Positions 51,494 through 63,044 of a stretch of 64,000 nt of DNA are shown in pieces. The number at the start of each line of letters is the position of its first letter. Position 1 is the first letter of the stretch. Source of the DNA: Brachypterus glaber (Eukaryota > Arthropoda > Insecta > Coleoptera > Kateretidae); NCBI GenBank assembly GCA_958510825.1, contig OY294048.1, forward strand, positions 27,617,026-27,681,025. Reading direction: 5' to 3'. The notes under the pieces are model-generated. The model was not told where the DNA came from. It did no database searches and worked only from the letters and a program-made list of their open reading frames with translations. The position numbers and the translations under genes are program-made.

Positions 51494-54400
51494 CTACTCT
51501 ACTCCCTGCCTAAACCTGCCGGACCTCCTTATAAAGGTCGCGATATCTGTCCAGGCAAGGGTACGCAACTCCTTTCTTCGGAGAGTTGCCACTCCGAAGA
51601 TCTCCTGTCGTATTCTGCCGAACCGATCGCATTGTCCTAGGAAATGGAAGGGTGATTCTTCGTCTATCCCGCAACCCGAACAGACGGGGTCGTTACCGAC
51701 CTTCATCTTGAACAGGTGCCTTCCTAGTCCACAGTGACCCGTGAGGATCCCTGTGAGTTGGCTGATCGTGGCTCGGCTTCTTCCTAGTAGCCACGCGGTT
51801 TTTGACTTGCTTGGACCGGAAAGGAAGTCCTTTGCCTGTCTGCAGTTCGTGACCGTTGACCAGCTTTCCCTTAGTTTTTCTCCAGCCCACGTGTTGAGGG
51901 CTGATGTGACTTGTTTCCTTGTAATACCAAGCATGGGTTCGGGTCCCATGCACGGAGTCTCGGCTCCGAGCTTGGCAAGTTCGTCTGCCTTCTCGTTGCC
52001 TGGTATCCCGCTGTGTCCAGGGACCCATACAAGGTGGACTCTTTTGTTCCTCGCTAGCTCCCCCAGGGCTTCTATGCATTCCTGCACAAGACTGGATCTT
52101 GTGCCGGGTGCACTGAGAGCCTTGAGGGCTGCTTGGCTGTCGGAGCAGATGTATACATCTGATCCGTTACTCCCTAGAACCTCTTCGCATCTTGCCGCTT
52201 CCTGTATCGCAAAGACTTCCGCTTGGAATACCGTGGGGTACCTGCCGAGCGAATAGCTCTTTTGAACCCCCGTGTCTTGTACAAAGAAGCCTGCGCCCGA
52301 GCTTTGCGTGCTTTCCATCCGGGAGCCGTCTGTATAGCACACTGTTGCGTTTTGGGCAAAATTAACTTCCTTGTTTTCCCACTCGTGTTTTGTTGGTATA
52401 GTGAGAGAGAATGCTCTGTCAAACCTTAATCGGTCTTCCGCCTCTATCACCTTGATGCTGCTGATAGGTAACTCTACTCTGGCAACATCGGCGATTTTTG
52501 TATGTCCGTAGACTGCCCCTTCACCCAGCCAGCATCCAACATCTCTCATTCTAAGGTATCTAGCCATTGCCTCCCTCCTTATCCAGGACGGAAGCGTTGG
52601 CAGCCCCAGTAGAACTTCCAGTGCTGATCTGGGGATCGTCCTGATTGCGCCGGTGATCCCGAGACACGCTAGTCTTTGGATCTTACTCAGACTCCGAGCT
52701 ACTGTGGTTTTGCTGACGCTTGGCCACCATACCACCGAGCCATATTGGACTCTGGGTCTAATGACGGCGGTATAGATACATAATAGAATCTGTGGGGTCA
52801 TGCCCCAGCTTTTTCCCACTGCCCGACGCAAGTGCCAGAAGGTCGCAATCGACTTGTCAATGACTTTGTCTGCATGCGCCTTCCAGTTGAGTTTACTGTC
52901 TAGGGTTACTCCCAAGTACTTGACCTCTTGTGAGAGCACAAGCGGTTTTCCGTACATTTGGGGCGCCCTAAAGTTCTCTATCTTTCTCCTATTGGTAAAG
53001 AGGATAAGCTCAGTCTTTGTTGGGTTGACTGATAAGCCTTTTTCCTCACACCACTCTTCTATTATCCTGCAGGCTGTCTGGATTCTTTCACAGACCGTGC
53101 CCAAGAACCTTCAAGTGACTAGGACCGTGCCATCATCTGCAAATGCTTGTGCGTATAGCCCAGCGGCCGTCAGCCTCTCTAGGAGACCGTCCATAACTAG
53201 ACACCATAAGTGAGGTGAAAGACAACTGCCCTGTGGACATCCACCCCTCACCCCGATGTCCAGACGACAGTCCCCCAGAGAGGCCATGACATTCCTCTCT
53301 ACCAGCGCAGATCTTACCCAACTAACCAGCGCTGGCGGGGTGCCCCTTGCTAATAGCGCATTGCAGATGGTTGGCGTTCTTGCCCTGTCGAATGCTCCCT
53401 CTACGTCAAAGAATATGGCCAACGCCCATTCTTTGTGGTGTAATGCCTTTTCGACTCTTCGCACTATAGCGTGGAGGGCCGAGTCTGTCGACCTGCCTCG
53501 CCTATATGCGTGTTGTCCTCTATGGAAAGGATGCCTGCTAAGCACTCCTTCCATCAGGTACTGGTCCACTATCTTTTCCAACGTTTTCAGCAGGAAAGAT
53601 GTAAGGCTTATTGGTCTGAAGGATTTGGCGGTTGTGTAATCCTTCCTCCCCGGTTTGGGGATGAAGACCACTCTCGCCCTCCTCCATTCCTTTGGAACAT
53701 ATCCCAGCGCCAAACTGGCCTTAAAGATCCTCTTCACGCTGGGAAGAATGATCTCTATGCCCGCCTGGAGTAGCGCTGGGAATATGCCATCCGGTCCTGC
53801 TGCCTTGTATGGGTCGAACTTTTTCACCGCCCATTTGATCGCGCCGTCTTTGATAACCTCCTCGGCCAGTTGCCGGTCCCCTCCTGGGAGGGGACCCTGC
53901 TCTACCTCGGGGTTATCTTGTTCGACGCTTTCACCGGGAAAGTGAGTCTCCAGCAGTATTCTTAAGGACTCTTCGCTGGAGGTGGTCCAACTCCCATCTT
54001 GTCTCTGTAGCGAGCCTACCGATTTATTAGACGTGCCGCTAAGAATTTTCATCAGCCTTGCAGAATCCGACCGTGACTCCATGTCTCCGCAGTATTTCCT
54101 CCAGCTTTGTTTCTTGCTTCGTCTAAGCTCCTTTTTAAAATCCCTTCTCACCTCTATATACCTATCCCATGAGGACTCTGTGTCTTCCCTAAAGGCTTGG
54201 TTGAATGCCCGCCTACACTCCTTGCGCAGGGTGTCCAGCGTGCCATTCCACCATGGGACCTTTCGGTCCTTGGCCTCCCTGAGTGGACAAGCCTCCTCAT
54301 AAGCTGAGATTATGGTATTATTTAGAGTGGCGACCTACGCCGTGCTCCAGAATAGCTGCCGTTACATCCTTGGTGCCCAGCTGGGTCAATGGAACCACGT

Positions 54401-54635
54401 TCAGCTCCTTAGATGCCAGGATACATGTTCTGATGTGTTCGTCCTCTTTGCCAACTATAATTTTATAGCCGGCTGCACCTAACCCCCTTACGTTGTTCCT
54501 GTAAACATAAGGTTCCTGTACCAATACGATCTCGCCTACCTTGTTAGCAAGAGCGCTCACCAGTTCCCCAGTTGCACTCTTGCTATGCTGTAGGTTGATC
54601 TGGCTTACCTTTAACGCCGCCATTGATGGGGTCAC
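51494..54635 (-). pseudogene. LINE ORF2: endonuclease (deleted), reverse transcriptase, RNase H, zinc finger
   Basis: The start ATG is at 54635 and is followed by QINLQHSKSATGELV and VQEPYV, the first motifs of the AP-type endonuclease. The frame stops at 54318, where most of the endonuclease is deleted, and resumes in another frame with YEEACPLREAKDRKVPWWN. Reverse transcriptase: PDGIFPALLQ, FRPISLTSFLLKTLEK, GGCPQGSCLSPHLW and catalytic FADD near 53140. A single TGA at 53113-53111 interrupts; the same frame continues through the thumb, RNase H (YTDGSRMES, ICSDSQAALKAL, WVPGHSGIPGNEKADELA) and a C-x2-C-x8-H-x4-C finger (CSGCGIDEESPFHFLGQC) to 51494. Two main lesions, so fairly young. Confidence 0.9.
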
Positions 54636-54893
54636 TCATGGGGAGTGGTTGGCAAAACTTATGTGGTCGGCTGACAACTCCGCTCCAAGATGTGACCTTC
54701 TTTACGGAAATGGTCATCAGCTCGAAGCACAGCTGCCAGCTCGCCCCCTCTAGGCGCCTGACGGCGTCCCTTTCTACCACAAAAGTCAGGAACCAGTCTC
54801 TTGCCTCTTCCGTCGTCTGGATGTGACGCCATCCATACTTGGTAACTTTATACAGGGAAGTGCAAAATGGAGGGGCGTTGTCAGCCCAAATAA
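54583..54893 (-). pseudogene. C-terminal piece of LINE ORF1
   Basis: Open from about 54893 to a stop at 54583 (WADNAPPFCTSLYKVTKYGW ... PINGGVKGKPDQPTA). It overlaps the start of ORF2 by about 50 bases in another frame, as is common in LINEs. The N-terminal part is absent because of 5' truncation. The family of this ORF1 domain was not identified. Confidence 0.6.
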
Positions 54894-54895
54894 TA

Positions 54896-55705
54896 CCGAT
54901 GATCTAAGTATTCTCTAATTATTCTCTTGGGAATGTTCATACAATACATTTTTAGACATGCTATGATTATGCTTATAACTTGAGCTTAAAATGAATAATC
55001 TATGCATATGCATGGCATATACTTACAACATTCATCTAGTACATATTCTAAGAACGTTCTGTAAGCATCTTTTTATATGTTTCTTTAACGTCTATAGCTG
55101 AGTAAGAACGTAAAAAGTCCCCGCTCACGGATTCGTATTGGACAAAGGACCACGTAGAAATGGCCCCCGCTTAAATTTGCTGAAATTCAAGTATGTTGGA
55201 GTTCTCAACTGAGTAATTAAAAGTCTTCATTGGCACAAAGCTCTAAGTCTTATAGTTTTCCTGCTAGAGCTTAACAAAAATGACATTTTGTGGACACAAC
55301 TCCCGAACGAAATAAGATTTTTAGATGGAACTTCAACTTAGTTACTTTTTAATAATAACATATTCATTTTAGAAGTCAGTGGAATCCGAAAAAAAATATA
55401 TTTTTTATTTTCCCCTTTTTTATCGTTGAGACAACACTGGCTTTTCTAAGGGTTCAATAAAGAGCCATATTGGAGAGTTAAACTTTACATAATTTAACTA
55501 GTGCCGTTCTTACTTTATATTTTATTTAAAAAGTTACCCTTTTTATCTAGGTACCGATTAAATTGCAAGACGTCTTTCAGGATTTTTTTAGATATAATAG
55601 GTTACCTAAATGCTTAAAAAGGAATGACTGTTTAATTTGTTTTTTTTTTTTATTTAAACAAAAAAGTTATAAGCTTAAATAGACAAAAAAAAGTATACAT
55701 CAATA
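54896..55705. other. Non-coding; TTCTAAGAA-type stretch and a shared repeat
   Basis: 54905-55110 resembles 28330-29480. 55190-55580 resembles parts of 56650-57080 in both orientations (AACAAAAATG(A/G)C..., ACAACTCCCGAA, TTTATTTAAAAAGTT). No gene. Confidence 0.45.
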
Positions 55706-56610
55706 GAGGAAAGTCGCCTAATTTCGGATACCATTTACAATGTATTCAATATTTAATACTCGGTATTACTTTTTGATATTTTTTTTTATATAACCAGATA
55801 CAACTTATTATAGCGAACCATGATTTATTATAAAAGCAATTTTATTACAGTTTATTTTTTCCAAAAAACACGGTTAAAAAAAATCAGCGCATTTTTGTGC
55901 ATTTGAAAAAGGGCTCCTAATTTCGGACATATCCGAAAAAATTTTTTCAAGAGTAGATCTGGATCCCATTGCTTATGTTTCTTGTTATTCCTTCACATTT
56001 AAGACGTAATTTAATCATTAAGCGATTTTCTACGAAATACTATAGGAACTATAATTTTAGATTCCCAATTTCGAATATCTTAGTATCTTAGGTAATTTTC
56101 GTTTTTTCAAAATTGTTTATCTTAGTTTGTTGTTTCATTATAAAAATAATAATTAATGGTTGGTTATCCTGAATAATAATTACCTTGCGGATATCCGAAA
56201 TTGGGAATCAAATGCACAAAAATGGTCTATCCGAAATTAGGCAACTTTCTGCTTTTTAGATTAGAAATTTGTAGAATGTTTACCTTTTCAAATTGCTTAA
56301 TTATGAATAGTGGATCAACTTAACTAACATCATAACTTACCCAAGACAGAATCACGAACTTTTATAACGATTATTTATAAAATAAACAAGCATAATAATG
56401 CAACTGAGCACAAAACTGCCATTTGCAATATAAACGATTTGTGCTGCCATTTAAAGGGGAGAAGCTCTACCGTTATCATATTACAGGACGGATTTAGTTT
56501 GACTTTTGGCTTCACATAAAAGTAGGTTTCTGTTTACCTTTGCAAACAGTATCTTAAATACACTACTATCCAAAATTTGGAAACCATCCGAAATTAGGCG
56601 CATATTTTTT
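55706..56610. mobile_element. Pogo-like MITE with iterated TAATTTCGGAT, copy 1
   Basis: The left end after TA reads GAGGAAAGTCGCCTAATTTC; the right end has ATCCGAAATTAGGCGC. CTAATTTCGGA, CAATTTCGAATAT and ATCCGAAATTGGGA occur inside in both orientations. 55890-56605 is the inverse of 57238-57950. Confidence 0.65.
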
Positions 56611-57239
56611 TAGATTCGTTAAATTCGCTAAAATTAAATTATTTTTTACCCCACCGATCAAGAGTCTTCACGGGCACATAGTTTTTGTACCAGAGCTCAA
56701 CAAAAATGGCTTTCAACGGATCTACCTTTTGATATAACTCCCGAAAGAAACAAAATATTTGGATGCAACTTGAACTGAAAATTATTTCTTTGAAGAAACA
56801 TTAATTAAACAATAATCATTTTGGCTGAAAAGGAGACGTATGCATTCAGTATTTTATTAAGCCACAGTTTAGAAACTAGCGTAGGCAAAAAGAGCAACTT
56901 TTTAAATAAAACATAAAGTAAGGACTCCAATTGCCACATATAAAGTATAACCCAAAATCGTACAAAATATTTAACTTTTAGAAAAGTCAGTGGCCTCTCA
57001 GAAATTTAGTAAAAATAAAAATACCACCTTTTTGGGACTCCACTGGCTTCTAAAATAAAGGTGTTATTATTTTTAGTAATTTTAAAAATTACATTATACT
57101 TAAAAATTTTAATTACTTTTGTATGAAAACTCTATCTTTAACTATAGTTTGGGATTGGGAGAGAGATTTAAAGTTCATTTAATTGATGTCAGAACTTAAA
57201 AAAGGTTTACACAAATCAAAAATAGTATATATAAGGTAG

Positions 57240-57975
57240 GGGAAAAACGCTTAATTTCGGACGGTTTACCAATTTCGGATGGTTTCCCAATTTCGGATGG
57301 TTTTCCAATTTCGGATAGTAGTACTACTATACTAGATACATTGTTTCTAAGATACTATCTGCAGAGGTAAACAGAAACCTACTTTTATTTGAAGCCAAAA
57401 GTCTAACTAAATCCGTCCTGTAATATGATAACGGTAGAGCATCTCCCCGTTAAATGGTAGCAAAAATCGTTTAAATTGCAAATAGCAGTTTTTCGCTCTA
57501 TTGCAATGTGTGCATGCTTGTTTATTTTATAAATAATCGTTATAAAAGTTTGTGTTTATGTCTTGGGTAATTTAGAATACTGGTCAAGTTGTTCCACTAG
57601 TCATAATTAACCGATTTGAAAACATAAACATTTTACAAATTTAGTACATTTTTCTGCATTTGATTCCCAATTTCGTATATCCGAAAGCTAATTGTTATTC
57701 AGGATAACGAACTATGAATTATTATTATTATAATGATACAAAAAACTAAGATACACAATTATAAAAATACTAAAATTGGGAATCTAAAATTATGGCTCCT
57801 ATAGTATTTGGTAAAAAATGATTAAATTAATTCTTAAGTCAAGAAATAACAAGAAATATAAGCAATGGGATCCAGATCTACTCTTTAAAAAAAAATTCGC
57901 ATATCTACGAAATTAGGAACCCTTTTTCAAATGCACAAACATGCTCAAATTTCGGAATTTAATATCCCACCACTC
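57240..57975. mobile_element. Pogo-like MITE with iterated TAATTTCGGAT, copy 2 (inverted)
   Basis: Starts TAGGGGAAAAACGCTTAATT and contains four near-tandem 20-base units ending AATTTCGGATGG (57258-57318). It lacks the counterpart of 55706-55890. The 630-base spacer 56611-57239 is the shared repeat noted above. Confidence 0.65.
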
Positions 57976-59920
57976 GGTTGTGCTTACTTTGAAATAAAAA
58001 ATATTTATATACGTGATTGGTGCAAAATTTATTAAACTGATTGGGCCCATCCGCTTAGTAAGTAACTTCTACTTTTTGTGTTTATTAAAATAAAAATTTT
58101 ATTCTTTGTTTTATTTAAAATATTATATATTAATAATAATATATGATATAATAATATTATTACACCCCTATTGAAAATGACTGGTCTGCGCGGGTATAAA
58201 TGTTGCATAGACTGAACTTGAGCGGGTGAATTTCATCCGTTCAAGTCCGGTTTATGCACCATTTATACCCGCCCAGACCCGTAATTTTCAGCAGGGACAT
58301 TATTCAATTTTTGATTTTAAATGCAACAGAGGGCCCATTTGATGCAATTGTGTTACAACTTAAAAAATAAATAATATTTATTTTTAAGTTATTAGTACAG
58401 TAACGGTGATATTTTATTTACCTTACTGTGCTAACAACCAAAAAAAAAAAAAATAGAAAGTTTTTGAGTTGTGATATTTGCTTAGTTTACATCAAGATTT
58501 TGTAAACAGAGATAGGTAGATAAAAAGTATCTGGACTTAAAATATAGTACCCATGGTGTAAACTAAGCCATTAGTGCACCAAATGAGACAGTTGTAAATT
58601 TATAAGGTAAATTTAGTAGTGAATTTTACAAAATTTATATCTAGTTTTTAAGAAATATATATTGTAATATTACATTAAAAAAAAAAACTAAAAATTTCAT
58701 TTTTTTTTCTGAAGTTTACAATATAGATTTTGTAAAATTCAATTTATTTTTGTAAATTTTTTGTAATTATTAAACTAAATATATATATATATAAACTCAA
58801 TTTTTATTCTGTAAATTTACAATTTTTAATTTGTAAAATTTAGATATCTATCATTGAAACAAATAAGCAGTATGTATTATGTAAACTGCTTTTCACAACT
58901 TTTTTGTAATTTTCCCGAATATGTTATGGCCACAAAATTACCCACGATACGTTTGGGAATTTTACCAATTCGTTTTTACAGTGTATATGCTACATCAAGT
59001 ATATCTAAAACAGGGGACTGAGTTTTGGCGTGTATAAAAAAGCTTAAAGAAATATTCATTATCTATTTTAAGATATGTTATAATTCAATAATAAAGATAA
59101 AAAACCTTTAACCTGAAACCATAATTGAAAAGAAAAATTTTATTTCTTGTAAATAATTAACTGGGGACACAAATTTTTACCATTTGTGAGAAACACCCAT
59201 TTAAGTGTTTTAAATTTGAAGTCGATATCTCAACTCGTTCAAAATTAAAAGGGAGGCATGTATTTTGGACCACACAATATAATAAACAAAACATTAATAT
59301 CTACTATATTTAAAAAGCAAAATGTTTGATTTGAACCAAGGCCACTATGCCATATATTAAATTAAATATATGCAAAACAAGTCAACAGTGGATGGTTTAT
59401 TGCATTTTTCCAAATATTCTAACCCAAGTAAAAATTATTTAAAACGCAAAATAAAAAAAATCATTTCGATTTCAAAAACAAAAAGAAGCTTACTCTCGGA
59501 TAACCTATTTTTTTCTGAAAATTTTGAGTAGATTGGACGGACGGACTAACGGATGAACAGACTTACATTTTTCATTAGTATCCAAGAATTTTTTGTATAG
59601 GAAGTTTTTTGAAAATTTTGGAAAATTCGTACCACCGTATTATACTTTTCCAAAGCATACGCTCTGTGAAGATTAAAAATGGAAAAATTAAATACAAAAC
59701 TAAACATGTTGAAATGAGGAAGTCGTAGAGAGGATCTTATATGTTTTCAGATTTTTCCTTAAAATAGTAATGTTGTTATAATCTGAACATTGACAGTAAC
59801 ACATTATTTACAGTTAAGTTGTAATTTAGATAGATTTACAAATATCTTTAACCTGATACAGTTATCTTAAGATATCTGTAGCATACCTACAAATAGGTAA
59901 TATATTACATCGGCACTTAA
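57976..59920. other. Non-coding AT-rich sequence with hairpins
   Basis: 58166-58296 is a hairpin listed separately. 59500-59660 repeats the GACGGACGGAC-bearing segment of 44820-45060 (shared: TTTTTGTATAGGA/TTTTTGTCTAGGA and ACCGTATT). No gene. Confidence 0.5.
58166..58296. repeat. MITE-like hairpin, 65-nt arms
   Basis: CCCTATTGAAAATGACTGGT... pairs with ...GGGTCTGGGC/TGAAAATTACGGGT in inverse orientation, about 84% identical by eye, with no loop. The GC-rich core GCGGGTATAAATG stands out from the AT-rich flanks. Confidence 0.75.
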
Positions 59921-60636
59921 AAGGGGGAGATCACCATGAATGGGACACTTTTTCTAAAAGGCTGCCAAAATTTTAGTTTTAATATTTTATACGTAAGGTA
60001 AATGTCCCAAATACCTGACACGACCCAATTATCGGACACTTTTTCACGTGTTTACAAAAAATCAAGATATTTAAGTAATAAAAAATATATATTTTTCATT
60101 AGAAATTATGAACATATTTGAATCATAACGTATCATTTGCAGCTTATATCGTAATTTTTAAGCCCTAATAATGTGTCAGCAGCCATGAAATATATAGCCT
60201 TTTTTAAGCAAAGTAAGTAAGCCAATGAAACAACTTTTCTCCACTATTTTTCTTCAAGAAGGTCGCAATACAGAAATATTAAGCATCACGGCTTTTTTAT
60301 TAAAAATCGTTAAACATAATTAGACAAATAATTTTTTTCGATTTTTTTTGGATGACTGCGACATTAGAGTATCGAGGGTAATATAAAAGAAATCCGGAGT
60401 GAATTAATTCAAAAACAACAGAGATTCGGCAACTTAGCATATATTTTGAAAAACATTGATTTTCCATGTTTGCAATTTTTGTGGGTTTTAATTATTACCT
60501 CCGAAAAAACCGACTATACAATAAAGTTTTATATAAAAAAAAACATGAGCGACATTAAGTACCATAACACTATATTTTTTATTTTGAATTTCAACAACTT
60601 TAAAATTTTTACTCGTTATGGAAAAAGTATTGTTCA

Positions 60637-61737
60637 ATTCGGGCCGCTTCGCAGAGGACGATTTCCAAAACTAGGGGGATTTAAATAATTGTTTAAATTT
60701 CCATTGTTATATAAGTTTAAATATGATAATTTTTTAAGAAATATTTATATATTTTTATCAAATTTTTTAGTACAGTGGTGTCCGCAGAAGAAGGATTAAA
60801 TAATACTAGTTTTTTAAAAAATAAAGTAAAAATAAATAAATTTTAATTCAGTGCCGTTTATCAGGGTCAAGTAAAACTAAATTAATAAATATACAAATTT
60901 AATTTATACAGATAGGAATTATTTTTTGAAAATTTATTAATTTTATTAAATGATTATTAAAAAAATAATAATGAAAACTACTTAAAAGTTCAGTGACGTG
61001 GGGCCAGTAAATTTAATTTAAAGAAGGAGAAACCAAAAAAAGCGATTTTAAAATAATTTCTGGAAAAAAGTTGGCCTGCGCGCTGATTTTTTTTTTTGTA
61101 GAAATGCGGGTGGTAAAGGACATTGATTTGTTTAATATACTACCAATTCAATAAAAACACTAACTATATTACATATTTTTCATTTTAATTGAATTTATTA
61201 TACATACATTTTACAAATAAGTGGTAAAAATATACCATAACACTCATTTTTTATAAAATTGTGGGGAATATATTTCCAAAAATTAGTAACATTTTTTTCG
61301 TTAATATTAGCCTTGGATTGTTAATATTTATTAGAGATATACTCTTATAGGTAGAATCTGGTGGAGTAGATATTACGAAATATCGCAATTTTAACTTTTT
61401 TAACTACCATTATAATACTGATAGCAGCCATATACCATTTATGACTATAATGATTTAATTACTAAGTTAAATTTACTAATATAAAAAGTCCAAACAACAA
61501 CATTCTTTAATATAACATTTTTTTTAAAGTAAGTTATTCATCAAAAAAACAAAATAAAATTTTAAAATAACCCAAGTTTAAAGCTACTCCAATAGTTTTT
61601 CTTTTATTATTTAAAGCTGATATTTTAGGAATTAATTAGTCAGACATTAAAGAACATGTTTATGTAAAAATAAGGACCTATTTTACATTTTAACTTTTTC
61701 TTTTAAGATCCCCCTAGTTTTAAAAATCGTCCTCTGT
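60637..61737. mobile_element. TIR element with CAGAGGACGATTT ends
   Basis: CAGAGGACGATTTCCAAAAC and its inverse (TAGTTTTAAAAATCGTCCTC) form about 33-base inverted ends, both followed by CTAGGGGGAT. The 1.1-kb interior is AT-rich without coding. No clear target duplication. Confidence 0.6.
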
Positions 61738-61799
61738 GCGCCTCGAGCGTCGTATGCTCTTATTGCATCCGGCCATTGAATTTCTATATTGACTTTTAA

Positions 61800-62260
61800 T
61801 AAGATTATCTCAATCTAAATCAGTTATGACAATTGTAGTATCGTCTGCATACATGAAAATATTACCATCAAAAACAAAATAAGGTAAGTCATTTACAAAA
61901 AAAAAAAATAATAATGGCCCAAGAATACTGCCTTGAGGGTTCCTGCAAATGACTTAAATAATTTGGAGAAAACACCGTTTATTTTAACCCTAAAGCTCTT
62001 AGTAAAAAAGACTTAATCCAATCATTAATCCTTTCACGTTCTCCTAAATTAAAAAGTTTGGTTTTGAGAAAATCAGGATCCACAGTATAAAAGGCTCTTG
62101 ATAAGTCAAAACTTATAGCAGTTAAACTATCTATGGATTCATATAGATGTTATACAAAATCGATTGAGGCCATTTCTGTGGACCTGCCCTCCCTGAAACA
62201 ATACTGACAAGAATTGAGAACTTTATGTAAAAAATCTACTATTTGTTTGCAGACAAGCTT
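61800..62260 (-). pseudogene. LINE reverse transcriptase relic
   Basis: Minus-strand pieces: CFREGRSTEMA, TAISFDLSRAFYTVDPDFLK, QGSILGPLL-like sequence with frame changes, and FMYADDTTIVIT (catalytic YADD near 61845). It is clearly a CR1/Jockey-type palm domain with several stops and frameshifts. Confidence 0.8.
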
Positions 62261-62910
62261 TTCACTGTCCCACTCATAGTGATCTCCCCTTACTACTAAG
62301 AGTGCTGATCATAGATATCTCTATGGTGTCGATGCATCGCGGTATTGAAATCATCGCCGAAAAGTCAAAAATTTTGACAATATTTGTTATTAAAGTTTTA
62401 TACTTTTCTAAGTAGATTCTAAATTAGTAAAACAAATTTGGTGTCCTTCTGTCTGCCTGTAAACTTGATAACTCCATTTCTAGAAAAGATATCGACAAGC
62501 GGTTTTTGGCATATAGTTTCTTATCGTCTTTTAAAGAGTTGATTAGATTTTAAGTGTAACTGATTAGTAGATTAGTAAGGGGCAAAGAATCGGGTAAAAC
62601 TCAATTTTTAGTTTTTTAGTTTTAATTAAGTTAATTATAATTGGTTTTTATTTAACAAGAAATCACATTTATTAATTTAGCCCTTAACTAAAATATGAAA
62701 AAATTATTTTTTAAAATACATTGTTTTCGAGATATTGGCGTTTAAAGCTATAAAATGTTTTTGTTTCTTAACTTAAATGAAAGCTCTTTTAAGCCATATA
62801 AAAAATGTTACATACAGTTATTTACTAGAATATAACGTTTTGGAGATAGACAATTTTAAAATGTAATAAATTATAAAACGCTATTCACAACTTCCTTTTC
62901 CATAACGTTT

Positions 62911-62942
62911 AAAATTAGTGCCGAAGCGTCGGCACTAATTTT
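62911..62942. repeat. Perfect 14-bp stem hairpin
   Basis: AAAATTAGTGCCGA-AGCG-TCGGCACTAATTTT; weaker pairing extends outward (AACGTTT/AGACGTT). Confidence 0.85.
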
Positions 62943-63044
62943 GAGACGTTTTAATAAAGTGCTTGCAACTGTTTATAGACAGCGTGTCAAAAGTGCGCCA
63001 CTTTAACTTTTGAACGGCTTAAGATATCAACTTGAAATTTAAAA

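Larger units (their letters stand above)
51385..54895 (-). mobile_element. LOA/I-group LINE, GC-rich, 5'-truncated
   Basis: Minus strand: end of ORF1, then ORF2 with endonuclease (partly deleted), reverse transcriptase, RNase H and a terminal zinc finger, then a short 3' UTR ending in (TAC)n (51402-51420). RNase H within ORF2 points to the I/LOA/R1 side of LINEs. Base composition is near 50% GC against roughly 30% around it. The 5' border near 54895 is where coding similarity stops. Confidence 0.88.
59921..62290. mobile_element. Candidate composite element with GGGGAGATCAC ends
   Basis: GGGGAGATCACCATGAATGG near 59926 and its inverse CCACTCATAGTGATCTCCCC near 62288 match over about 28 bases with four changes, near TA dinucleotides. 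Inside lie another TIR pair and a reverse transcriptase relic. It could be one transposon with later insertions. Confidence 0.5.

Noticed and set aside
51741..52256. Long plus-strand frames opposite the LOA/I-group LINE
   Set aside because: Antisense shadows of a GC-rich coding sequence; no motifs of their own.
60446..60688. 80-codon frame at the left edge of a TIR element
   Set aside because: Crosses the inverted end and has no domain.
62911..62942. Rho-independent terminator
   Set aside because: The shape fits but the sequence is eukaryotic and no gene ends nearby; kept only as a hairpin.
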